Translations under genes and position numbers: made by a program
The notes under the pieces: generated by a model
What the model was told of the DNA's origin: nothing
Databases searched by the model: none
Seen by the model: the letters and a program-made list of their open reading frames with translations, nothing else
Source: DATKDU01 sp035512595
GTDB lineage: Bacteria; Planctomycetota; Planctomycetia; Pirellulales; Pirellulaceae
Direction: 5' to 3'
DNA length: 33,900 nt
NCBI GenBank assembly: GCA_035512595.1
Contig: DATKDU010000023.1
Span: forward strand, 1 to 33,900
Shown here: piece after piece, positions 1-6,082 of the stretch
Layout: each line of letters opens with the position of its first letter
Position numbering within the stretch: position 1 is the first letter of the stretch

Positions 1-294
1 CGTGTTGGACCCGCGGAGCGTCATTCCCAGCAGGACGGTAAGCCCGAACCAGACGTACTTCATCGACGTGACGCTGAAGCCCTGGCCGCCGTACAGGGCA
101 TATGCCAGCACCAAGTCGCTGAGGAGGAGGGCTGCCATCGGGACCAAAAAGGCGGCCCATTTTCGCTCGAAGTACGCGCCGCCGAACAGGCACATCGCCC
201 CGATCGGCGTGAAGTTCCAGGGGTGCGGAATGATGCGTGACGCGGCGGCGGCAATGATCATCGCCAGCAGCGTCATGGTGCGGGGGTTGAACAT
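1..294 (-). CDS. DUF6580-like small membrane protein, 3' part cut by window edge
   Basis: The 98 codons visible start at an ATG (292-294) preceded by a good GGAG Shine-Dalgarno seven bases upstream. The N-terminus reads MFNPRTMTLLAMIIAAAASR, followed by the motif HPWNFTPIGAMCLFGGAYF and hydrophobic segments around residues 6-20, 45-65 and 75-90. This order (early helix, a P-x-NFTPIGA-x-x-LF-GA motif, further helices) is that of the DUF6580 family of putative transport proteins, whose members resemble substrate-binding subunits of vitamin transporters. The C-terminus lies outside the window. It is the third gene downstream of a cobalamin riboswitch on the same strand, which makes a role in cobalamin or cobalt uptake plausible. 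The family assignment is from memory of the motif; the function is inferred. Confidence 0.75.
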   Translation of the reverse strand, partial: MFNPRTMTLLAMIIAAAASRIIPHPWNFTPIGAMCLFGGAYFERKWAAFLVPMAALLLSDLVLAYALYGGQGFSVTSMKYVWFGLTVLLGMTLRGSNT

Positions 295-307
295 GGATTT
301 CTCCGTC

Positions 308-337
308 GTGAGTGGTGAGTGGTGAGTGGTGAGTGGT
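308..337. repeat. Heptamer tandem array GTGAGTG x4.3
   Basis: Four exact copies of GTGAGTG plus two bases. The array fills most of the spacer between the stop of the PP-loop ATPase gene and the start of the DUF6580-like gene. The 7-bp unit length is the same as in the other arrays of this window although the sequence differs. Confidence 0.9.
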
Positions 338-342
338 AAGAG

Positions 343-1071
343 CTAGACCGGCGGAATTGCCGCCGCGGTGACTTCTCGACCAGCGGCAGCGGCCGCCGGC
401 AGCACATCGATGTAGTGCCGCCCGTCGCGGCAAATCGTCTGCCCCAGCACGATCTCCAGCGGCTGTTCGAAGATCGGGCCATCGTAGACGAACGAGTGAT
501 ATTCCCCGTTTTCGCCGCACGGATCGACGTTCGGTGGCAGATCGCGGAGCAGTTTCTCGTCAATCAGCCGGCCGGCAAACGAACCGTCCAAATGCCGCCC
601 ATCGACGCAGCACAAGACGGCTTTGAAGCCGAGTTCAATGAACGTCTCCACGAGTTGGCGCGTGTTGCGCCCCCAGATCGGAAAGACGCCGTTCATGCCG
701 AGCCGCGCCAGGTTTCGCTCGCGATACGCCCGCAGGTCGGCCAGAAACAGGTCGCCGTGGGCCACGTGGCGAATCCCGCGCTCGACGTACCGCGACAGAT
801 GCTGGCCGACCAGCTCTTCGTAGACGGCATTCGTGCAAGGTCCGCCGCCGGAAGGAAGCCGCAGCCAATCGAGCGGCAGCCCGATGGCCGCGGCCTGCAT
901 CTCGAGGAGCTCCTCGCGAATGCCGTGATGGCTCACGCGGTGGAACTCGTCGGAGACGCTGGTCAACAGGCTGGTGACAGTCCAGTCCGGATCGCGAAGC
1001 AGCTCGTACAGCGCGATCGCGCTGTCCTTGCCGCCGCTCCAAGAGAGGACGAGGGGGGTGGGGATGATCAT
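343..1071 (-). CDS. Dph6-like PP-loop ATP pyrophosphatase
   Basis: A 242-residue protein. Near the N-terminus it has the PP-loop SWSGGKDSA (residues about 10-18) of adenine-nucleotide alpha-hydrolases. Further on are the segments HGIREELLEMQAAAIGLPL and HVAHGDLFLADLR, which match the Dph6-related group (COG2102, MJ0570 type). Eukaryotic and archaeal Dph6 amidates diphthine on EF-2; bacteria lack diphthamide, so the substrate here is unknown. The length is normal for the family. The ATG at 1071 has no Shine-Dalgarno: a heptamer array begins only two bases upstream of it. The gene is the second of three behind a cobalamin riboswitch. I recall COG2102 members near B12 uptake genes in other phyla, but this is unverified. 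Family assignment is firm; the function is open. Confidence 0.9.
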   Translation of the reverse strand: MIIPTPLVLSWSGGKDSAIALYELLRDPDWTVTSLLTSVSDEFHRVSHHGIREELLEMQAAAIGLPLDWLRLPSGGGPCTNAVYEELVGQHLSRYVERGIRHVAHGDLFLADLRAYRERNLARLGMNGVFPIWGRNTRQLVETFIELGFKAVLCCVDGRHLDGSFAGRLIDEKLLRDLPPNVDPCGENGEYHSFVYDGPIFEQPLEIVLGQTICRDGRHYIDVLPAAAAAGREVTAAAIPPV

Positions 1072-1073
1072 TG

Positions 1074-1122
1074 CGGATTGGGGATTGGGGATTGCGGATT
1101 GCGGATTGCGGATTGCGGATTG
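1074..1122. repeat. Heptamer array [C/G]GGATTG x7
   Basis: Seven consecutive 7-mers in perfect phase, all GGGATTG or CGGATTG. It lies directly upstream of the ATG of the PP-loop gene, so it forms the whole 5' untranslated segment where a ribosome binding site would be expected. Confidence 0.92.
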
Positions 1123-1132
1123 AAGATCACCT

Positions 1133-1202
1133 CTGGCTCCTGGCCCCTGGCCCCTGGCCCCTGGCCCCTGGCTCCTGGCTCCTGGCCCCTGAACCCTGAA
1201 CC
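1133..1202. repeat. Heptamer array CTGGCYC x8 then CTGAACC x2
   Basis: Ten 7-mers in phase: eight of the form CTGGCCC or CTGGCTC, then two CTGAACC. It ends one base before the stop codon (1204-1206) of the prepilin-like gene. Two arrays of unrelated sequence but equal period lie side by side here, ten bases apart. Confidence 0.9.
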
Positions 1203-1203
1203 C

Positions 1204-2022
1204 TCACCACGGCCGATACTCTTCGATGCTCGTCTGGCGGATGTAGCCAATGTGCTCCTTCTTTCGCCGTGCGTCGGCCTCCGGGGGCCAACTTGCCGGC
1301 GAGGGGACGAACTCCTCCACCCGCGCTTCCACGTGGCCGTCGAGATACGACACGTTGGCGACGTTGCCGTTATGGCGAAATTGCGAGAAGGGGGCGGCCG
1401 ATGCATCCTGCGGCCCCAGGATGTAGAACGTTTCCGTCACGCGGAGGATCGGATCGCCCGACCAGGGGGGCGAAATGCGGGCCGCGTCGGAGAAGACGAT
1501 CGTGCGGCTCGTCGCGGGAAAGTCCGCCAGCGTGGTGGTGATCATCGTCGGCGGCTGCGGCCAGTTGGAGAAATCGACCCGGCCGATGTTCATGTTGTAG
1601 CCATAGCCCCCGGTGGCCCGCTCGTAGAGAAATTCGATCCCCTGAGCCGAAGGGCACAGCTCAACCTCCTTGCTCCCCTCGATGTAGGGCGCGATCAGCC
1701 CCCGCTGGCGGTTGACCGACTTGGCCGCGTAATTAACCTCGCCAAACCAGGTGATCTGCGTCGGCCAGGTTGAAGGAAGATTCGTCGGCGGCAAGATGCG
1801 CAGCGAATCGTGGTACAAGATCACCGCCAGCGTGTTCTGCTTGAGATTGTTGGCGCACTGCGCCCGCCGCGCCGCCTCACGGGCGAACTGTAGCGCCGGC
1901 ATGAGCAGCGCCACCAGAATGCCGATGATGGCGATCACAACCAGTAGCTCGACGAGCGTGAAGCCATCACGCCGAGACACGTTGCGCGCAGTCGCGCGCC
2001 GCAAAGAACGAAAACGAGCCAT
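1204..2022 (-). CDS. DUF1559-type prepilin-like protein under a cobalamin riboswitch
   Basis: A 272-residue protein. The N-terminus is basic and then has the type IV prepilin cleavage and methylation motif RRDG|FTLVELLVV (cleavage after about G20) with one long hydrophobic helix. Then comes PALQFAREAARRAQCANNLKQ, the hallmark of the planctomycete DUF1559 family. A C-terminal RHNGNVANVSYLDGHVEA corresponds to the H-X9-DG domain, but with ten residues between H and DG by my count. The start at 2022 is preferred to the ATG at 2028 because GAGGAG (about 2029-2034) then has proper spacing. DUF1559 proteins are numerous in planctomycetes and their roles are mostly unknown. This copy is the first gene after a cobalamin riboswitch, which suggests a surface or pseudopilus role in B12 acquisition (inference). 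Confidence 0.93.
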   Translation of the reverse strand: MARFRSLRRATARNVSRRDGFTLVELLVVIAIIGILVALLMPALQFAREAARRAQCANNLKQNTLAVILYHDSLRILPPTNLPSTWPTQITWFGEVNYAAKSVNRQRGLIAPYIEGSKEVELCPSAQGIEFLYERATGGYGYNMNIGRVDFSNWPQPPTMITTTLADFPATSRTIVFSDAARISPPWSGDPILRVTETFYILGPQDASAAPFSQFRHNGNVANVSYLDGHVEARVEEFVPSPASWPPEADARRKKEHIGYIRQTSIEEYRPW

Positions 2023-2042
2023 AACCATCTCCTCGTGGTAAT

Positions 2043-2058
2043 GCCGGCGGGGACCGGC
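2043..2058 (-). other. GC hairpin just upstream of the prepilin-like ribosome binding site
   Basis: GCCGG and CCGGC arms with a six-base loop lie about ten bases upstream of the GAGGAG site. No U-run follows, so it is not an intrinsic terminator. It may belong to the expression platform of the riboswitch, acting on translation. Confidence 0.35.
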
Positions 2059-2211
2059 GTGAGGGGATGGCTCAGGGGAAAGAAGACGGCAGCGGGCTGT
2101 TCGTGCCGGCGCAAGTGCCCATTGAGGGAGCGCGGCGCGGTACTCCGCTCACGACTGGCGACCAGCCAGCGCGGCCTTCTTCTCCGAGAAGCCATCGCCC
2201 AAGCAAACGTC

Positions 2212-2418
2212 AAGGCAGGTCTTCTGGCTCCCGGATCGATCTACTGGCCGCGCCTTCCCGCGTTCTGGCTACGGCAACCGCAAGCGGTCGCACGTGACAA
2301 GACTTCGCAGTGGCTTTGCTCGGCGTTCGTCCCCGGTTACAGCGGCGGGACCGCAACGGATTTGCACCGTTTTCCCTATTCTCTGCGGCGCGCCACAAGC
2401 GGCCGCAGCACCTTGCGT
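2212..2418 (-). ncRNA. Cobalamin riboswitch
   Basis: Read on the minus strand, the conserved core is present in order: GGGAAAACGGTGCAAATCCG, then GCGGTCCCGCCGCTGTAACC, then GCCACTG, then CGGGAAGGC, and finally the B12 box AGCCAGAAGACCTGCC. Short arms (CAAGG near 2413, CCTTG near 2213) can close the outer stem. These are the signature elements of the adenosylcobalamin riboswitch class. The aptamer ends about 190 bases before the start of the DUF1559 gene and reads toward it, so the three-gene operon (prepilin-like, PP-loop ATPase, DUF6580-like) is predicted to be repressed by cobalamin. No clear intrinsic terminator is seen in the leader, so control may be at translation. Confidence 0.95.
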
Positions 2419-2428
2419 CAGGGGGAGA

Positions 2429-2456
2429 AGTCTAACGCGCGGCAGGAGCGTGTCAA
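2429..2456 (-). promoter_or_regulatory. Sigma70-like promoter of the cobalamin riboswitch operon
   Basis: On the minus strand TTGACA (2451-2456, consensus -35) is followed after 16 bases by TAGACT (2429-2434, four of six consensus positions). The predicted start near 2421 lies just ahead of the riboswitch outer stem. The promoter sits in the 30-odd bases after the nitroreductase stop. Confidence 0.75.
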
Positions 2457-2486
2457 GCGACCCCTGTTCCAATCGCCCAAAACGCC

Positions 2487-3170
2487 TTAAATCGTCCACG
2501 CCTCCCCGTACCGCTCGCTGTAGACAATCCGCGGCAGTTCAAACCGCCCGCCGTACGGCTTGTCCGGCGGCTTCGCCCGGCCGATGGCCAAGAGGGCACA
2601 GACTTCGGCTTCGTCCGGAATGCCGAACTCGCGTTTGACAGCGGCGGCATCGAAGCCTTCCATGGGGGCCGTGTCGAAACCGTACGCTTCGGCGGCCAGC
2701 ATCAGCGTCGTGAAAGCGATCATCGTGTGCCGATTGACCCACACATCCATCGGCAGATTACTAAGGAAGCCCAGCGCTCCTTGCTTGTACTTCTCGACGT
2801 TCTCGAGACTCCCGGCCCCGCGCTCGGCCCCTGCGCGGAAGACTTCATCCGCCCGCTGCTTCCATTCCTCCTTCATCCCGATGGCGATCACCACCACCGG
2901 CGCTTCGCCCACCTTCGCCTGGTTGTAGGCGGCCTTCATGAGACGCTGGCGATTGGCCGCGTCGCGGACGATGATGAACCGCCACGGCTGGAGGTTATAA
3001 CCGGACGGCGCCTGAGCCGCTAATTGCAGGATCGCACGCAGGTATTCCTCCGGAACTTCGTCGGGCAGGAAGTGGTTCGTGGCTCGCCGATCGAGAAGCA
3101 ATTGCGGCAGGGCCTTCAGCAGCGAGCCGTCGGGCTGGGTGGTGGGCAAGGTTTGCGGCTGGTCTTGCAT
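2487..3170 (-). CDS. Nitroreductase family FMN-dependent oxidoreductase
   Basis: A 227-residue protein of the normal single-domain nitroreductase length. It has RRATNHF near residue 30 (FMN phosphate contact region), APSGYNLQPWRFIIV around residues 54-68, and the C-terminal PMEGFDAAAVKREFGIP followed by a hydrophobic strand and GRA. These are typical of NAD(P)H-dependent nitro- or quinone reductases that act as homodimers with FMN. The start at 3170 is supported by GAAGGAG seven bases upstream. It is upstream of the cobalamin operon on the same strand but separated from it by a promoter. It resembles NfsB-type enzymes more than BluB, so DMB synthesis is not suggested. The physiological substrate is unknown. 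Confidence 0.92.
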   Translation of the reverse strand: MQDQPQTLPTTQPDGSLLKALPQLLLDRRATNHFLPDEVPEEYLRAILQLAAQAPSGYNLQPWRFIIVRDAANRQRLMKAAYNQAKVGEAPVVVIAIGMKEEWKQRADEVFRAGAERGAGSLENVEKYKQGALGFLSNLPMDVWVNRHTMIAFTTLMLAAEAYGFDTAPMEGFDAAAVKREFGIPDEAEVCALLAIGRAKPPDKPYGGRFELPRIVYSERYGEAWTI

Positions 3171-3205
3171 GACTGGCTCCTTCGTACGTGGAACAGGAGT
3201 CGAAC

Positions 3206-3215
3206 GACAATTGTC
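3206..3215. promoter_or_regulatory. Palindrome GACAATTGTC in the divergent region
   Basis: A perfect 10-bp palindrome 36 bases upstream of the nitroreductase start, in the roughly 200-bp region shared with the divergent HtrA gene. It could be an operator, but a single short palindrome is weak evidence. Confidence 0.3.
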
Positions 3216-3372
3216 ACTGTATGCCGCGGACGCACCGGCGGCCAGATTACACGGCTGTCGCCTGGCGACGAGGCCGGTACGGTCCCGCGTTGCACTCCGC
3301 CAATGGTCGAGTAGAACACAAGTTACTCGCCGGGAGATACGGCGCTCGCCGCGAGCGCCAGGAGCCAGCTTG

Positions 3373-4557
3373 ATGTCCTACGATTTGCTACCGCCGCGGC
3401 CGCAACCCGATCGCGGCGCCTTGTTCCTGCGCTCCATGGGTGGACCGTTCGGCTTGCTGATGGTTCTCTTGTTCTTCCTGCTGTTGTGTACGGTGCCGCT
3501 GATCGGCATCCTCGGATTTTTCCGCGACCGGGTCTTTCTCGACCCGGCGGCCCAGCCGCGGCCGATTGCGCCGGCCGGCGACCTGGCGGCCGACGAAAAG
3601 GCGACGATCGCCCTCTATCGCCAGTCGTCCGAATCGGTCGTCCACGTCTCCTCGTCGCGGCTGGGACGCGACTTCACCTTCAATTTGACAGAGATTCCCC
3701 GCGGCACCGGCACCGGCTTTGTCTGGGACGAGAAGGGACACATCGTCACCAATTTCCACGTCGTGGCCGGAGGAAACCGCTTCCGCGTCACGCTCGCCGA
3801 CCAAAGCGCCTGGGATGCAAAAATCGTCGGCTATGCGGCCGACAAGGATCTGGCCGTGCTGAACGTGAATGCGCCGGCCGGCAGGCTCAAGCCGCTCCTC
3901 GTCGGCACTTCCGGCGACTTGCAAGTCGGCCAGAAAGTATTTGCGATCGGCAACCCGTTCGGCCTCGACCAGACGCTGACAACCGGCGTGATCAGCGGCC
4001 TGGGACGGCAGATCAACTCTCCCAGCGGCCGGATCATCGATGGCGCGATCCAGACCGATGCGGCAATTAACCCGGGCAATTCCGGCGGGCCGCTGCTGGA
4101 TAGCCGCGGACGGCTAATCGGGGTTACGACGGCGATTGCTTCCAACAGCGGCGACTCGGCCGGCGTCGGCTTTGCGATTCCGGTCGATACGGTGCAGCGG
4201 ATCGTGCCGCAGATCCTCCGCTACGGCCGCGTCGTGCGGCCCACGATCGGGGCGTCGTTTCTGCCGCCGCAATACACGCGGCGGCTCGACGGCGTGATGG
4301 TGATGACGGTCGCCGAGGGAGGCCCGGCCGAGCAGGCGGGCATCATTCCGATCCGGCAGGATGAAGAAGGGGATTTTTACGTCCGCGACGTGATCGTGGC
4401 GGTCGATGGCCAGCCGGTGAAGACCGAGGAAGAGCTGCTCACGATCATCGAGAACCACTCGGTCGGCGACACGGTGAAGCTGACGATCGTCCGCAACGTC
4501 GGCTCGCGGCGGGAGGAGTCGCTCGAAGCGAGCCTGACTCTGGCGGGAGCAGAGTGA
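3373..4557 (+). CDS. Membrane-anchored HtrA/DegP-like serine protease with one PDZ domain
   Basis: A 394-residue protein. An N-terminal membrane helix spans about residues 26-50. The trypsin-like domain follows, with catalytic His129 (TNFHVV), Asp159 (DKDLAVL) and Ser237 (PGNSGGPL). One PDZ domain occupies about residues 290-390, including GPAEQAGI and VIVAVDGQPV. This is the DegS/HtrA architecture: a periplasm-facing quality-control or stress-signalling protease. The reading frame is open upstream to 3079, but the ATG at 3373 is chosen because the extension is antisense to the nitroreductase start, while residues after 3373 begin the natural membrane-anchored N-terminus. The gene is convergent with the MarR gene, and the gap is occupied by a long heptamer hairpin. 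Confidence 0.93.
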   Translation: MSYDLLPPRPQPDRGALFLRSMGGPFGLLMVLLFFLLLCTVPLIGILGFFRDRVFLDPAAQPRPIAPAGDLAADEKATIALYRQSSESVVHVSSSRLGRDFTFNLTEIPRGTGTGFVWDEKGHIVTNFHVVAGGNRFRVTLADQSAWDAKIVGYAADKDLAVLNVNAPAGRLKPLLVGTSGDLQVGQKVFAIGNPFGLDQTLTTGVISGLGRQINSPSGRIIDGAIQTDAAINPGNSGGPLLDSRGRLIGVTTAIASNSGDSAGVGFAIPVDTVQRIVPQILRYGRVVRPTIGASFLPPQYTRRLDGVMVMTVAEGGPAEQAGIIPIRQDEEGDFYVRDVIVAVDGQPVKTEEELLTIIENHSVGDTVKLTIVRNVGSRREESLEASLTLAGAE

Positions 4558-4562
4558 TTCAA

Positions 4563-4632
4563 GTGTGGAATGCGGAGTGCGGAATGCGGAGTACGCACCT
4601 TCACTCCGCATTCCGCACTCCGCATTCCGCAC
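4563..4632. repeat. Heptamer inverted repeat forming a 30-bp hairpin between convergent genes
   Basis: The left arm (4563-4592) and right arm (4603-4632) are complementary at 29 of 30 positions around a 10-base loop. Each arm consists of alternating GGAATGC and GGAGTGC 7-mers. It fills the 80-bp gap between the convergent HtrA and MarR stops. Transcripts from either side would end in the same strong stem, so a bidirectional transcript-end function is possible. There is no T-run, so it is not a classic intrinsic terminator. Confidence 0.92.
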
Positions 4633-4637
4633 TCGAC

Positions 4638-5117
4638 TCACGCCCACGGCCCCTCATCCGCCTCGTGCGGCTGGCGGCTTTGTCGCAGCAGCTCCGTGAG
4701 CTGCGCGAGCTGCACCGGCGTCAGATGGCCGAGTTGCTGCCGGCCGCACTCGCGCACCGGTTCGTCCAGCTTCGCAAGCAATTCCAGCCCCGCGGCACTA
4801 ATCCCGACCTGCACGACGCGGCGGTTGTCGGCCGGCCGGCGGCGCTCGACCAGGGCGCGGGCCTGGAGCTTGTCGAGCATCCGCGTGATGTCAGGCGCGG
4901 GAGAAACGAGCCGCCGCGCCAGCGAGAGCGTCGGCAGGGTCTCCGGATGTTCGCCGCGCAGCAGCCGCAGGGCGTTGTACTGCTGAGCGGTCAAATCCCA
5001 CCTGGCAAACAGCCGGTCCTCGATCCGCTTGAGAAGATCGTACGTCCGCCACAAATTGAGATACGCCTCCTGCTCCGGCGAATCAAACCGGCGGCGTTTG
5101 GGCTGGGGAGCAGACAT
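4638..5117 (-). CDS. MarR-family transcriptional regulator
   Basis: A 159-residue protein of typical MarR length. The N-terminal helix segment (EAYLNLWRTYDLLKRIEDRL) is followed by a winged helix-turn-helix: LTAQQYNALRLLRG, then LARRLVSPAPDITRMLDKLQ as recognition region, then the wing RRRPADNRRVVQVGIS. The C-terminal helix completes the dimer interface. MarR proteins usually repress neighbouring efflux or stress genes in response to small phenolic ligands. The nearest downstream genes on the same strand are the ABC-2 exporter permeases, 110 bp away, but that operon has its own ATPase as first gene far upstream. The target is therefore not obvious from context. Confidence 0.92.
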   Translation of the reverse strand: MSAPQPKRRRFDSPEQEAYLNLWRTYDLLKRIEDRLFARWDLTAQQYNALRLLRGEHPETLPTLSLARRLVSPAPDITRMLDKLQARALVERRRPADNRRVVQVGISAAGLELLAKLDEPVRECGRQQLGHLTPVQLAQLTELLRQSRQPHEADEGPWA

Positions 5118-5122
5118 GGAAG

Positions 5123-5226
5123 GGCTCAGGGTTCGGGGTTCAGAAGTCAGAGGTCGGAGGGTCAGGTACCAGGTACCTCGTACTCAGGCACCTCACCAAA
5201 CACCAGTACCAATTACCACTCATCAC
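5123..5226. repeat. Degenerate heptad-periodic spacer
   Basis: From 5123 the sequence can be cut into successive 7-mers of the form GGCTCAG, GGTTCGG, GGTTCAG, AAGTCAG, AGGTCGG and so on for about ten units, then drifts into ACCACTCATCACTCAC at 5214-5229. The 7-bp register persists although individual units differ. It occupies the gap between the MarR start and the last ABC permease stop. Confidence 0.6.
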
Positions 5227-6078
5227 TCACGAGCTTGCGCTCCGATAGCTCCGCAAGGCTTGCACAAACACTAGTCGCGACGCGAGCAGGCAGCCGGCAG
5301 TCGCCGCGACGGCAAACAGAGCCAGCGGCACCCCCAGGCTCGGCTCCGGCCGCAGCGGCTGGGCCAGCAGCCGCGCGGGAACGTTCACCACCACCAGCAC
5401 CGGAACGAGATACAGGCAAACATACCGCAGCGGCAGTCCCCACGCCCCGTCGTAAATCTCCATCGGATAACGCGAAAAGTTGGTGATGTAGAACCAGAAG
5501 TCGTACAGCGACCGGTTCTGCCCCAGCCAGATGCTCGTTGCCGCCAGGGCGATCATCAGGCTGTAAAGGATCGCCACGCCGCAGCCCGCATAAAACACAT
5601 AGAGAGCCGCGACCACGGGCGTCAGCACCACCGGATTCTCGCTGCCCGTCGTCAGTTGGTAGACGCTGTACGCCAGCAAACACAGCCCGCCGGCAAAATT
5701 CGAGAGCGATGACCACTCCATCTTCCGCAGCGAGATCAAGAACTGCGTATCGATCGGCTTGAGGAGCGCGAAGTCCAGCCCGCCGGTGCGGATCAGCTCG
5801 TTCACCTCCTCGCAATTGGGCATGAAAAATGTCTGCACCAGGCTGTTGACCAGCATCGTCGTCGCCAGGAAGGCGAAGAACTCGTCTTGCCCCCAGCCGG
5901 TGTCCGGACCAAGCGACTCGGTGTAGTGGAAGATCAGCAGGTAGAAACCAAGGTTCATCAGCATCCACGTCAGGGACGTGACGCACTCGATCAGGAAGTT
6001 GGCGCGAAAGGTCATGTCCCGCACGAGGCTGTTGCGCGCGAACATCGCCAGCACGCCGAGATAGGATGGGCCGGTCAT
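5227..6078 (-). CDS. ABC-2 type permease, second subunit
   Basis: A 283-residue integral membrane protein with about six hydrophobic segments, including TSLTWMLMNLGFYLLIFHY and FAFLATTMLVNSLVQTFF. Motifs such as NELIRTGGLDFALLKPID are characteristic of the COG3694/COG4587 (DUF990-like, ABC-2 family) permeases. The paired permease has the matching segment IAAQIRTGEIKKYLTQPID. The start is placed at 6078, four bases after the stop of the upstream permease, rather than at an in-frame upstream codon that would overlap it. Together with the ATPase and first permease it forms a three-gene exporter; such sets export unidentified substrates. Confidence 0.88.
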   Translation of the reverse strand: MTGPSYLGVLAMFARNSLVRDMTFRANFLIECVTSLTWMLMNLGFYLLIFHYTESLGPDTGWGQDEFFAFLATTMLVNSLVQTFFMPNCEEVNELIRTGGLDFALLKPIDTQFLISLRKMEWSSLSNFAGGLCLLAYSVYQLTTGSENPVVLTPVVAALYVFYAGCGVAILYSLMIALAATSIWLGQNRSLYDFWFYITNFSRYPMEIYDGAWGLPLRYVCLYLVPVLVVVNVPARLLAQPLRPEPSLGVPLALFAVAATAGCLLASRLVFVQALRSYRSASS

Positions 6079-6082
6079 CGCG

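Noticed and set aside
1074..1202. CRISPR array
   Set aside because: The repeats are 7 bp in direct tandem without spacers, and there are no cas genes.
415..1773. 452-codon open frame on the plus strand
   Set aside because: It is antisense to the PP-loop ATPase and DUF1559 genes, which have clear family motifs, and it reads through the heptamer arrays as low-complexity peptide.
1935..2213. Possible small protein between the riboswitch and the DUF1559 gene
   Set aside because: The frame would begin at a TTG in the 3' edge of the aptamer and overlap the DUF1559 start in another frame. The composition is not protein-like and there is no ribosome binding site.
2487..3170. Nitroreductase as BluB, the lower-ligand synthase of cobalamin, given the adjacent riboswitch
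   Set aside because: The SGYNLQPWRF and MEGFD...GIP segments match ordinary nitroreductases. BluB-specific features are not seen, and the gene is upstream of the riboswitch promoter.
3190..3216. tRNA T-arm-like GTTCGACTC on the minus strand
   Set aside because: The flanking bases do not form a T-stem, and no acceptor, D or anticodon arms can be found.
3079..3372. 98-codon N-terminal extension of the HtrA protease
   Set aside because: It overlaps the start of the divergent nitroreductase in antisense and has no motif. The membrane-anchored N-terminus begins after 3373.
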